Below, in pieces: positions 21,449-32,789 of a stretch of DNA of 64,000 nucleotides; position 1 is the first letter of the stretch, and each line of letters opens with the position of its first letter. Source of the DNA: Dactylonectria macrodidyma (lineage: Eukaryota > Ascomycota > Sordariomycetes > Hypocreales > Nectriaceae); NCBI GenBank assembly GCA_020744425.1, contig JAGMUV010000028.1, forward strand, positions 310,001 through 374,000, in the 5' to 3' direction. The position numbers and the translations under genes are program-made. A model generated the notes under the pieces. The model ran no database searches and was not told where the DNA came from. It saw nothing but the letters and a program-made list of their open reading frames with translations.

Positions 21449-23215
21449 ATGGTCACCGGAGTGGAATGTGCTGGCCTTGCTCTGGCCGTTCTCCCCCTCT
21501 TCATTGAGGTTGCAAAGGCTTATTCGGATGGCGTTGAAACTACCTTCAACGTGATCATCAGGAGCAGATGGGAGAAACGCCTGGAGAACTTCTACTTGGA
21601 CTTTTACTTACAATTATTCTACGTGGAAGAGATCATGCAGAGGATACGAGAAGCAGTTAGAGCCGGCTCCCCTACCACGCAAAACTTGCCCATGTCTACG
21701 AGACTCGTCACGGATTGGTACTGCAATCCGAATTTTGAGGGCGTTCTTAAGGGATACTTTCAATCGGATGAACGGTTTCGCATATTCACCATGGTATGCA
21801 AGAAAATTCTGATGCTATTACATCAGCTCGTCAACGACGGCACTAATCGAATTTGCCAAAAGGATCAGGTCAGTTCGATTCCAGGTGACAAACAGGTTTT
21901 CTTATAGCGTTTCTGACCTTGATATAATAATAGAAGAGTCAAGCCATGTTTGAAAAGCTCAGGAAACTCGCAATTTCAAGAGAATTAGGCGCAACTAAAA
22001 GCTCGTTCGCCGAAAGATTCGCATTCTTTAGGCATGAGACCAAGCGCACAGAATGCCTCGAAAGACTTGAGAAGTATGTTGGGGACTTGAAAAATGTGAC
22101 AAGTCAAGCTGAGCTGCGCCCAAAAACTGATGCAAATGACGCTGCCCATAATCTTCAGCAGAAAGGCAAAAGTGGCGGAACTCCTCCGTCAGTTGATTTG
22201 CGACATCTCATCGCAAACCTACACCCTGTTTTCCAGGAGCACTACTGCCGCTGTGCGTGCCAGAAGAACCACGAAGTTAAACTCTGTCTTAGAGATGCGT
22301 ATAAAAGTGTCGACTTGCGTCCGTCGTTGGACGTTGACTTTCTGTTTTCCAAGGACTTCTCGAGCCATCCTGCGCAAGACAGTAGATGGCAAGAAGGAAA
22401 TGTGTTGATAACATCCCAATGGAAAGTTTGTTCAATCTCTAGGCAGCCATACAACTGCTAACAATTTCTATAGTTTGAGAAACCGCAGCAACCTCGATGC
22501 CTTGGACAGATTGTGCGACGCCTTTGCAACCGACCTTCAGGGCCTCAGTGTTGCTTTCATACTAGAGACTCCGCAAGGCCAGGAGCTGATGAAACGCCTG
22601 CAACACAAGCCACGACGATTACGATTTTTGGAATCATCCGCCCCCATCTCGCTGCGGGAACTCCTAGAAGGACCGACAAAACTCGACCCGATTGAGAAGA
22701 GAACTCTTGCTCTTATCTTCGCGGAATCACTCCTCCTGTACCATGACAGCAACTGGCTACATGATGGATGGGCAAAAGACGGCATCTGCTTCTTTTTCAA
22801 AGCTGAAGATGAACCAGACCTCAAGAATCCATTTCTTTCCGCGCGTCTTGACGTCCCTGGGGCAGGCCATAGCTTAGCCGGAAATTTTGGCCATCATCGC
22901 AACCCAAGCATCTTGGCACTGGGGGTTTTACTCATCGAGATATTTAACGAAAGGGCGATTGAAAAATGGAAGAGAGCTGAGGAACGATCCAATCCAACCG
23001 CAGCAACCGTACTAGTAGTTGCCGACCGGGTTGTGAAGAAGATGGATGAGTCGGGTTCAACGAACGCCATTCGAGCATGCTTGGATTTGGACTGGATCCC
23101 AGTTGATCGAACCGCAGGGCTTGAAGACCCAGAAACAAGGACAGGCCTTTTGGAGAACGTCATTTGGCCGATCAAGGAAGAGATGCACAGCCTCGCTACC
23201 AACCGGCTCTTTTAG
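21449..23215 (+). CDS. DUF7580-family protein
   Basis: Three exons: 21449-21868, 21934 to ~22403, and ~22474-23215. Intron 1 (21869-21933, GTCAGT donor, CTGAC branch, phase 0) is clear. The N-terminal ~150 residues (GVECAGLALAVLPLFIEVAK...) form the helical region seen in fungal prion/death-domain-like proteins. The C-terminal half matches the DUF7580 family (LQGLSVAFILETPQGQELMK; LALIFAESLLLYHDSNWLHD; ILALGVLLIEIFNE) and looks like a remote kinase-like fold without obvious catalytic motifs. DUF7580 proteins are common in fungal HET/NLR neighbourhoods, with no proven function. Intron 2 is uncertain: the acceptor at 22471-22473 with branch CTAAC is good, but the best donor (GTTTGT, 22426) breaks the frame and only a weak GTTGAT at 22404 keeps it. 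Confidence 0.75.
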
Positions 23216-23359
23216 ATCTAGCAATACCCTACTGTGCCAATTACCACTGGTATCAGCACCTAATACCATTTTGGTATTTTTACTTAGTTACTAATAATAC
23301 TATTATCTCTTTAAGTGCGGAAAAGCTTATGGGGTTGCCTAGGACGAATCGGATTTTTT

Positions 23360-24415
23360 GTTATTGTTGTTGTTGTATTGTTACCGTCATGAAGATATCT
23401 ACTAGATGTCTACAGAATCCCCTAGGGGCAATATGACGTGCTAGGCTGGTGTCAACAGCTAAAGAAACCTAAGTACAGTAACCCGGGGCCGGAGCTACAG
23501 ACCAAGCAGGTCCGTAGCTCGGACCTACAGTCCGCATAAGCTAAGATTGTAATCCTTCTTCCTCTTCCATCTAGCAATTAAGCAGCCCTATTTGACCTAT
23601 GATTTCGAGCCCGATATCCGTCAGCGGATTGTCAGGGCGGGTGTTAGCATACCATATTTATTAACCAGCTTGGAATTCTCCAGTATTCCTTCCTATTCCT
23701 GCCTGCCGGCATTCAAAACCTCCACAAATCGAGATCCGTATGATAGGAAAAACTGCAGATGGGAAAACCTCGCGGGAGCTAAGAGAGAAAAACCACTGCA
23801 GCTAGCATCCATTGATCAGGGCCATCAAGCCAGAACCCTGATGCCTACAAGTAGCCCGATTCTGTGACTTCTTGTAGACCTGGATTAACAGCCAAGATCC
23901 GTAAATCAAGGCATCTAAGACCCGGAGGTCATAGTAGCCTAGGCCCGGAGGCCGAGGCAGGTGCTAAGACGCGGTGGCCTTATACACCTATGTGCCGAGA
24001 CGCAGAGGTCAGGGCAACTCAGGCCCGGAGGTCTAAGCAGGTACTAAGACTAATAGCCTTATATACCTAAGTGCCGAGTCGTAGAGATCAGGGCAGAGGT
24101 CGACGCCCACCTAGATTGAAGCTGGTGTCGTGATTGCTGTTAGCTATACCTGCTGCGAGGTCTGAACCAGCATTACAGCATGTATAAGAGCCACAGCGGT
24201 GTCATTGGCCCCCACCAGCCGTGCTGTGACCCTGCTGCTATCTTAGCTGCCCAGCTGGTTAGGGCAGCAGCCTTCGATCGTGGCTGGAGCCCTTGGGCCG
24301 TGACCTTGGCTGCTGCGTAAAGGAAGTCAACCCTCTCAATCCTTCCTTTACTGCGCTATTAGTGCCCGATGGTTACCCAGCTGCTGCAGCAGCCAAATTT
24401 GGTGGGCCTGCCTAC
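23360..24415 (-). repeat. Right copy of ~1 kb inverted repeat with (CAA)n tail
   Basis: Reverse complement of 4403-5412. The tail appears here as GTTATTGTTGTTGTTG at 23359-23374. This copy has an extra tandem unit of about 90 bp (CCGGAGG... block, about 23915-24085), so the copies differ by repeat expansion as well as point changes. Confidence 0.65.
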
Positions 24416-25417
24416 GCCTGACTTTGAGTTATTCCCTGCTGGGTTTCATGAGGTCGCCGGCCCACTTCATTCTGCCTAGTCGTTACTATAGCGCGTTATA
24501 ATTAAGGGGGTTAGCTAAGGGACTATGTAGACCGATGCTAATAAGCGGTCTGCCTGTTCTGCGTATCCTGCTCTCTGCAGTTCAGGTATCCAGAACTCAT
24601 TATGAATCTTCGTTAGAGTATTACTATTAGGGGGCCATTTACTTCTAGTCAGTCTATCGGTCTAATCTCTTCTGTATGTAATATTAGTACCTATAAGAAA
24701 TAGTTCTAATCGATTTACTTATCTCAGAACTATATAAGTTAGTAATACTAGAATGCTACTAACACCTAAAGTTTTAGTCAATTTATTATAACTTCTTAGT
24801 CTTAAGAGAGCAAGCAAGTTACGAGCCTAAAATAGGGATTAAGAAAGTGTTCTTAAAAAGTGACCCTACAGAGTTGTTTCTATTTTAGTTAGTAGCAACT
24901 TTCGCCAGGGTCTAAGAATGAGGCCTATACATTAAGCTAACTACAGCTCACCACAGCTCAGGTTAAAGTAGCAGCAGCTTGGGACTATGGATAACAATGG
25001 AAATTATCAACGTCTAGATTCGTCTTAGATAATAAGCTATTATAATATTTTGTAAGGTCACTTCTATAGGGTAGTTATAAGTGCTAAGGTGGATTTGCCT
25101 GCTAGTCCGATCAGGGTCTGGCTAGGTCCCTGGAAGGTCCAAGGTATCAATAATCCACTCTCGGAACGATTCCTCTTTGATCCGAGTTTATAGTGTTCGG
25201 TCATTACAATCGAATGATGTCTTATACAGCACGGTAGTTTGATTTATTTCTTCTATTTCATTAATATACTATTCCTTACCTTTCAGTACCCATATTTCTG
25301 AGTCTTACTCCCTCGTCTTTTTAATGACTTTTTGTCATCTTTTTTCCTTGCATCCTGCCTCCTGCCTCTTACACAGAATTTGTTCTCATAACAAACAGGC
25401 GAAGTCCCCCATGCGAG
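24416..25417. other. AT-rich, RIP-like decayed DNA
   Basis: High in TA steps and without coding potential; probably old repeated DNA beyond recognition. Confidence 0.45.
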
Positions 25418-26040
25418 TCACTGTGCTGCTTGATAAGCTTGTGGGATTGGCACGTTACTGTACCTTTTCATGCCAGGTACTATGTTTCCGTCAGTGCGCC
25501 GTGATGTGGCCGTGAACTTCTCATGGATGTGTGCGCCGCTTTCAGGATTGATACGCTGAGAATTCTCCGTATCTAGCGATGTATGGGAGTTACTCCTATC
25601 ATGGAATTCGGTTCGATACAGATCCTCCCGAGCTCTATCTCTTAATGATATAGATTTGGATAGGCGACGTTTCGAATGAAATCTATAGAAAATGACTAGG
25701 TAGAGGATTGCGCTAATGGCATTAATGACGATGTCGATGATAATGCAGACAAGAGTCCATCTCTAGGTTTATGAGCACCTGCACGAAACATGTTCACTAC
25801 GATTCACTTACCTGAAGCCGGCAAATGAGAGAAAAGTCGACCTTCTCTTAGAAGAGGCGAGTGCGGTCATTCTTCTGGCATGACCATCCCTAAAGGCCCA
25901 TGCTATCGCCGCTATGTTGGCTACGTGTAAAACGGCTGTAGTTTAAACCCAAATAGCAATGCTGAAGATAAACCACACGATAGAGAACAGTATTTAGTAC
26001 CTTCTAGCCCGTTCTGCGCCTCGATGGCCGGTGCAGTAAT
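25418..26040 (-). pseudogene. Multi-pass membrane protein relic
   Basis: On the minus strand, three hydrophobic spans can be read: ILFSIVWFIFSIAIWV, TTAVLHVANIAAIAWAF and LVCIIIDIVINAISAILYLV. They are followed by a basic stretch FYRFHSKRRLSKSISLRDRA and a Ser-rich tail ending in TGA at 25418-25420. An intron with intact GTAAGT donor (25761-25811) joins FAGFR to WTLV. In-frame TAA codons occur where Gln fits (before ILFSIV and before TTAVLH), as from CAA by C-to-T change. The N-terminal part is not readable. I know this tail type from fungal membrane proteins but cannot name the family. Confidence 0.55.
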
Positions 26041-26382
26041 ATTATATAAAGATAAGTACGCAAACTATAAGCGAAATGCAAGGAATGAGAAGCGTAATAA
26101 TTTGCAATAAAGTATTAATCGACTTTGGCTAAGAAACGAGCTTGTTCTTAGTAGAGATCGTTTGCATAGCCTTAAAAATAGAAATTGATACGGCAACTAT
26201 TGATAGAACTATCAGATTATAACTAAATGTGAGGCTTCGAAGACCAAATTTAGTCATTCGGACCCTAGTCTTTATTTTCTATCATTTCTGTTAGCTAGTG
26301 ACGCATATTAGTAGGAGAGAGAACTTTGTACAAGATCCCTTCTTTGTTCCTCCTCAGTGTGCCATTCTCTCTCTTATAATAT

Positions 26383-26652
26383 TTATTCTCTCTGGGGCAT
26401 AGAATCTGTTTGGATCGGAACTTGGTCGTAATTATTATACGGAGCTTGGATATTAGTGCTAATGTTCGGTTGTAGCCTCGCTAGCGAGAAGATAGACTGC
26501 CCACTGCGACTCTTCTTCACATTTTGACTATTTGATTCTCCATTCAGGGCGGACGTGCTATCCTGAAAGCTTGACGCTTCCCCCCCTCCTGTATCTAGAC
26601 CATCGCTCTCAGTCCTATTCCGGGGTCGTAATTGCAATGCCTTGGAAAGCAA
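26383..26652 (-). CDS. Hypothetical frame, possibly a gene remnant
   Basis: An 89-codon frame, Ser/Gln/Asn-rich (NGESNSQNVKKSRSGQSIFS), ends in TDSMPQRE. Its composition recalls a cytoplasmic tail of a membrane protein. No start context or domain is convincing, and the surrounding DNA is AT-rich. Confidence 0.25.
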   Translation of the reverse strand: MLSKALQLRPRNRTESDGLDTGGGEASSFQDSTSALNGESNSQNVKKSRSGQSIFSLARLQPNISTNIQAPYNNYDQVPIQTDSMPQRE

Positions 26653-27140
26653 TGACAGGCGAAAAGCGGTTGGGTTTTTTTTCAGCGTTCATCACTATGG
26701 CGAAGTGAAGAGATAACGAATATTAGGGGTTGGAGCCAGGGGCTATACCGCACGGGTCTTTATTTATGCTTGATAATGTGTGTCGCATGCTTCGGACCTG
26801 GAAAGGGATCTTATCCTTCTTTGGGGCCCAAATTGGGGATTAAATTAGGGTAATGACCTGCTGCCAAGAAATCCGCGTCGTGTTGTGGGATTGAAGGGGC
26901 CTTAAACAAGGATCTTGGGGCAAGACTTGGGCCTCCATAAGTTATCCTCCCAGTGTGGGGTTAACATAAAAGGCAAGAGGATGTACAACATGTTGCTTCA
27001 AGCCTCTACTGTACCACACGCAAATACCTTTTGCAATGTCTTTCAAGCTTCTCACTACACTATCGACCGTCATATATTGCATATTCGGCGCCTCTGTGAT
27101 ACCCCTATGATCTGATTCTATAGAGGTGGCAGGAGGGGGG
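26653..27140. other. No recognisable gene
   Basis: AT-rich intergenic DNA; presumably the old upstream region of the ferritin-like relic. Confidence 0.35.
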
Positions 27141-28077
27141 ATGCTAAATAATACTCTCCCTACTGCTATATCTGAGGAAGCGAAAGATGAAATTCAGATC
27201 GCATAGTTTCTTAAAAACCTCCAGGTTGCATTCCTTAATGAAGGATTGGCAAATATTACTAAATGGGATATGGGTGGATATAGTAATGATACTGTCGAAA
27301 TTGTTAATATAATTGCTGCTGTACGTCGATTTTTTACAGTTAAGATGCATGCTAATTAATATATTACAGCAACAAGCAGGTCATCTTAAGAGCTTTATGG
27401 CCCTTCTTGATAATTATGGATTACCTGTAATCCCACCTTGTAATTATTCGTTCCCTGTCTCCTCTACGGAGGAATTCTTCGAGCTTGCTCATTTTCTAAG
27501 TTCTTTAGGGATCGGGTCTATAATTGGACTTTCCGAGTGACTTGCAGCTCCTGACCCGGCACTCATACGGCTGTTCTCGTCCATTCTTGCGGTTGAGTCC
27601 TGACATGATGCTTTTTTTCGTTCTATCCAAAGGAGAGCACTTAGTGCAACTCCGTTTAACACTGGGAGCAACAGGCTTTGGACATTTAATAGTGCCCTTG
27701 CCTTTGTTGCCCCAGGTTCTTACACATACCAGCTACCAGTCCCCATTATGCTAGGAGTAGAATCAAAGAAATCCGCACCCACGTCTCTTCTCGGGGGTAC
27801 TAATGCTACGAGCGTCAGCTCGTGGGACTTTGGGTGGGACCCTGTACAACAGACGTTCCTAGAAAATAAAAGTAAGGAACTGATGATAGGATGGGTTAAC
27901 TAAGCAAACGCCCCTGTATACACACCTATGAATGTCACCGAAATAGGGAAAGGAACAGCCGAAGTGCCATAAGGGCTCACAGGGATTGTTTACGCTGTAG
28001 TCACAGTAGAGGAGTACAACCACGTCAATGACTTGGCATTGGGGGCCATAGCAGGGCCTGCCGTGATCTCCATTTAA
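27141..28077 (+). pseudogene. Ferritin-like (Rds1-type) stress protein killed by RIP-like stops
   Basis: Encodes a fungal ferritin-like-domain protein of the Rds1/desiccation type: LQVAFLNEGLANITKWDMG, then QQAGHLKSFMALLDNYGLPV, NYSFPVSSTEEFFELAHFL and SALAFVAPGSYTYQLPVPI. One intron (27321-27369, GTACGT...ACAG) is intact. Stops replace expected residues: TAG before FLKNLQV, TGA after GLSE and after AVES (Arg CGA), TAA after IGWVN and before GLTGIV (Gln CAA). Every stop is one C-to-T change from a sense codon, and the frame is otherwise open to TAA at 28075-28077. The N-terminus is short, so the first exon may be lost. Confidence 0.75.
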
Positions 28078-29815
28078 TCATGACTCTATCTTTGGATGAA
28101 TTAGAGAAGTTTAGATTATGTAGAACAGTAACTAGACCGCAACTGCTAGTTTAGGCTGCAATATTAGTTCGTTGCGCCTTTGGAGCTTTACTTAATTACC
28201 ATACAATTCCATTGATCAACCACTCTCCGAAACAAACTAGTACACTGGAGGTATCGAACATCAGAAGAGAATAGATCCAGTATAAAAGATAGTTGCTTTT
28301 GCATATCGGATTTTGAAATCTAAAGATTCTTAGGAACTGATTCAATAATCGTATAAGAAGCATCGACCTTCAAAAATCACAAGCAAACCACCAGTCACCG
28401 AATCGTTAATATAAACAAAATTGCGTTACTTATTACAATCTATGTTATAACCTAGGTATGATTAAGTAGTTAAGACTGCCTCAACATGCAGTTTACACCA
28501 ACACCCCTAACACAGGTACTATGCCTCGGCATGGTTGTAGAATAAAGTCCGAATCGCGCACCTGTACATCCCGAAGAGGCGGCCAAGAGCCAGGCCTCCC
28601 ACCAACAACTTAATATTCACTCCCTCTCCTTCCATCACATTCGATATGCCCCTGACCCCAACCTCCAGTATGCTCCCTTGCTGAGAGGACCGCTATTATT
28701 AGTAATAGCAAGGCTAATTGTCATCAACCGGCATATCCTGAGACAAACTCCCAAAATGTGCCTCGTATATGCGCGGATCAAACCCACGTTGTAGGGTTCC
28801 CGGAGCAGCGTAAGCAAGGGCCCGGTTGACTAGAATCATGTTCTTCGGCTTTCGACGTAGTTCCTGTAGCTCGTGTATCTTAATTCTTCTGGCTGCCACC
28901 CCTCGCATAATCATGCCGACAAAAACTTCAGAGCTCCAGAGTCTGAGGGGGGTCAGTCAAGCTACTGCAACAAATGTTGCGATTCCTTACTAATATGATT
29001 TGAGAGTTTCTGACGGCATTCATCCCTTTCCCGTCGACGCCCTGCATTGCTCTGCCGTGTTAGGGCCATGGACCGGGACTTCCGAGAACAACACAAAACA
29101 GGACACTAGCGATTACCGTCATTTTAGGGCACCATAGTTAAGAACGTAAGAGTGGTCCCTAAGCTAGGTCCCCTACATATTTTTAGACCAGTGCTTCAAG
29201 CGGGGCGCTTCTTGGATGCCTTCAACTTCGACTCAGCTGTTCATCAGCCCCGCATGGCACCCCGCATCTGCCGTATCAGTACCCCTCTGGCTAAGCAGAC
29301 TTGCGACAGCTCTTATTCCCATTTCTAGGCCCCCCTTGTTCCCATTTCTGGGTCCTCAACCTGTGGGTCATTCATTGCTGTCACTCCGTCCTTAAAAGGC
29401 AGTGCTAACCCCAACTAGGAGATTTGTTGGATAGCTCGTATGACCAATTGATGACCTTGAACATGTGTGTGTATTGTGTATCTGTTCACTGTGGCCCCCG
29501 CCCCTTAAGGTCAGGGAGGTCTAGTTCTCCTTTCTTCCTAATACAGGCTAGCCAGCCGGAGGCTCGGCGAGCCTTCTCCGAGTCGGTCCCGACAACTCCC
29601 TGCTTCTCACGTGACTCACTGGTGCCCTGGTGTTCCAACATGCCTCCAATTCAACAGCTACTACTATAGCTAGCTATATAGTAGACAATGCAATTAATAG
29701 AAGAAATGAATGGATAATGAGTAACTACTAGGAATTACAGTTATTAGAACCTTTCTTTATACTATTAGGAATGAGCTAATATAGGAAATAATAAACCTAA
29801 GTAACCTTAAGTAAC
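28078..29815. other. Intergenic, partly AT-rich; no firm gene
   Basis: A minus-strand frame at 28714-28914 (HELQELRRKPKNMILVNRAL) looks protein-like but has no recognised domain. 29100-29660 is GC-richer and without a gene. Confidence 0.35.
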
Positions 29816-30003
29816 TGTCAGATATGTCAGAGGCGAAAGTTGCCACCTATTGCCACCTATTGCCACCTATTGCCACGAGGCTTAGCAATCAGCTTCTAGC
29901 TGATTCTATACAGAAGAGAAAGAGTATATAAAGCTTGCCCTGAAACCTCAAGGCATAGGCGGCAAGGACAGAATACACAATTTTTACACCCTAATATTTG
30001 ACA
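29816..30003. mobile_element. Solo LTR with 5 bp target duplication
   Basis: A 188 bp segment starts TGTCAGATATG and ends ATATTTGACA (short inverted ends TGTCA/TGACA). It is flanked by GTAAC at 29811-29815 and 30004-30008. Inside are a tandem repeat TGCCACCTAT (about 29840-29876) and a TATATAAAG box near 29926, as in an LTR promoter. No internal retroelement sequence remains. Confidence 0.75.
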
Positions 30004-30008
30004 GTAAC

Positions 30009-30804
30009 CCCAAGTGACTTCGAGGTTGAACTGCAGCCCGCCGCATCAGCCAATCACTGTGGTTATTCTGCTCGAAAGTTGTTCTGTTCCAGTAGGGCGC
30101 GTTCGCGTTGCGTCATTGGCTGAAACGCTAACCCCAACTTGGGGTAAGCGGTTATTCGACTCGAACAACCACTGGATTACGGGTCACTATGCGGGTCGGG
30201 ATTAGAGAGAAAGACAAGCCTCCCGAACCTACTTGCGTAGTATATTTCAGCTGACAAGTACCGACGTGTGCCTGACGTCTGCGGCTGCAACTCTTGCTCG
30301 TATTCTTCGGGTTACAGTGCACGAGACCCCGTAAGAAGCCGCCAACGCTTCCCGAGTCTCCCCCGCAAAAAGCCACCCGAGACATCCCCAGCGACCCACT
30401 GTTCACCCGGCCCACCCACCAATCTCACAGGGCTGACTCTGAGTTGTTGAGGAATGCGACATAAGATCAATACGAATGTCTTTGAGTGGCCAGTCTCCCC
30501 GCTCGTGACATCCGTGGCTGCTGTGGTGGTGAGGCATATTTCCAAAAAGGATCCCGTTACTTGCTACCTTGCAGATTCGCAGCATCAAGCACCGAGTCGG
30601 GTTTAGCCAAGTTGTAAGCCTAACTGAAGGCATCATCTACGCGTCAGGCTCTCTAATAAATGCCACCCTGGACTTTGCCGTGCTGCTGCTTCTGCCGTTA
30701 ATATATAACACAGTGAAATCCCTCCAGCATTTATCATCTTGTTGCTAGAATCATGGCCCTTCTTGCGTAGGCCTTCCTGTTTCCTTCGCACAAAGCTCCT
30801 CATC
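30009..30804. promoter_or_regulatory. Upstream region of the FAD oxidase gene
   Basis: Carries the third copy of the ~50 bp GC-rich motif (about 30095-30145). ATATATAACA at about 30701 is a possible TATA region some 100 bp before the start codon. No other gene seen. Confidence 0.35.
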
Positions 30805-32789
30805 ATGCATCTCCGCTTTCAATTCATCCTCTCTGCCGCTTGTGCACAACCATTCACCACAGCTGGGCGTCTTCCCCCAAAGCTGTGCAAGGCCTTCCCA
30901 GGAACATCAGACTGGCCTTCTAAATCGCAATGGAACCATCTCAACGAAACTCTCGGGGGAAGACTGCTTCAACCAACCCCTCCGGCAGCCGTTTGTCACA
31001 CAGATTGGCCAAACTATGACTCTCAAGCTTGTTCACAAGTCAAATCCAACTGGAGTGTCTACGAGTACCACACGGAGAATCCCATATCTGTCATATTAGA
31101 TCAGTTCACTAATGATACGTGCCTGCCCGATGGCGAATTCCCTTGTAGCGCTGATGGCTACCCTGCATACGTGATTAATGTCACTACTACAGAGCATGTG
31201 AAGCTGGGCATTGATTTTGGTGAGTCACTTCGCTTGTGGTATGACAGACCACTAACAACGTACAGCTCGAAAGCATAGCGTTAGACTGGTAGTCAAAAAC
31301 ACCGGTCATGATTACATCGGTCGCTCCATCGCCCCGGGAGCATTGTCTCTGTGGACACACCACTTGAACGACATCGAGTACCACGGGGGGAGCTTTAAGA
31401 TGGGTGGCTGCGACACTACGATACCTGGTAATGCTGTCACTGTCGGTGCTGGTGCCCAAATGTATGATATATACACTGCTACGGATGAACACAACCAAAC
31501 CATAGTCGGCGGCGGAGGTAAATCAGTAGGAATTGGCGGCTACATCACTGGCGGCGGACATTCTGCCCTTGCACCACGCTACGGCCTCGCGGCGGATCAG
31601 GTCTTGCAAATGGAACTGGTCACACCGTCCGGCGAGATTCTCACCGTCAACGAAAACCAGCACTCTGACCTCTTCTGGGCGATGCGCGGAGTGAGTTTCC
31701 CAACCTTGACCGGGCCTTCACGTAACTGACCACTTACAGGGAGGCGGCTCGACTTTCGGTGTGCTTACATCCGTCACTATGAAAACCCACCCAAGCCCTA
31801 AGATGCTGAACTTGGCGTTGATGATGCTTGTCGACCCAGATGCACCATTCTTGTACGACTTCATTGCGTACACGCTTTCACTGTTCCCGTCGCTGGCAGA
31901 CGCAGGCCTGTCAGGCTACGCTTTCATCATGTCCCGCATCCCCAACCCCATCCCTTCCCCCGGAGCGCCAGCCGAGGTTGCCGGGATTTTGGGCATGTTT
32001 ATGCTCCAAGACACTGAAGATACACAGGCCATGAGCAACCTGCTGGCTCCAATCAACCAAACAATCCAAGCCCGCTGGCCAGGTGGCGTGCAAGTGATCC
32101 CGGGCATCACTCCCTACAAGTCGTTTCTCGCATGGTTCGATGTCACCTACGATCAAAGAACGGCTGGCAACAGCTCCTACCTGGTGTCGAGGCTTCTCGA
32201 CAAGCACGCACTGCAAAGCGACCGGACGTCGTTGTCAGCGGCGGTTGAAAAAGCCTTGAGAACTTTGGGGGGCATGGCCGCGCTTCTCGTCTCTGGGAAG
32301 GGCGTGCATGACGCTGTGCCCAGAGGAGGGAGCAACGCGGTGAATCCGGGCTGGCGGAAATCATATGTTCACTCACGTAAGCTCGCGTACTCTGTACACG
32401 TGTGGATATCGAGAATTTGTAATGCTAACGCGAACCTACTTAGTCGGTTCACAGGGCTTCCCTGCTTTTAACGAACCGGCAAGGCTCGAGGCAATTGACA
32501 ACCTCAAGGACGGCTTTGAGCCGATGCGTCAACTGGCTCCAGACACGGGAGCTTACATCAACGAGGTCTGTGATTTACTGAAAATTTCCTCTTCTGCAGT
32601 CTAACAATTACAAAACAGGCCCTTCCATTTGAGGATGATTGGCAACATACGTTCTGGGGCGACAACTACGAACGGCTGTTGAGCATCAAGCGAGCAGTTG
32701 ACCCCCACGACGTCCTGTGGTGTGCTCCATGCGTGGGGAACGAGCGATGGAACGAACGGCACGATGGTCGCCTCTGCAAGATCGATTAG
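30805..32789 (+). CDS. Secreted FAD-linked oxidase (VAO/BBE type, isoamyl-alcohol-oxidase-like)
   Basis: Five exons: 30805-31219, 31266-31690, 31740-32376, 32444-32565, 32619-32789. Introns are 46, 49, 67 and 53 nt; the phases agree and give 589 residues. Start ATG 30805 is chosen because MHLRFQFILSAACA is a signal peptide. An FAD-binding-4 domain (NTGHDYIGRS; GGYITGGGHSALAPRYGLAA) leads to a C-terminal BBE domain (WGDNYERLLSIKRAVDPHDV). His153 is the expected site for covalent FAD. The second (cysteinyl) site of bicovalent enzymes is Lys224 here (GGGGKSVG), so attachment is probably single, as in isoamyl alcohol oxidases and ZEB1-like enzymes. Several N-glycosylation sequons are visible. Substrate unknown. 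No secondary-metabolite cluster surrounds it. Confidence 0.85.

Noticed and set aside
29426..29654. Possible third solo LTR (TGTTGG...TTCAACA)
   Set aside because: The ends pair as TG...CA, but the flanking 5 bp do not match, so no target duplication supports it.
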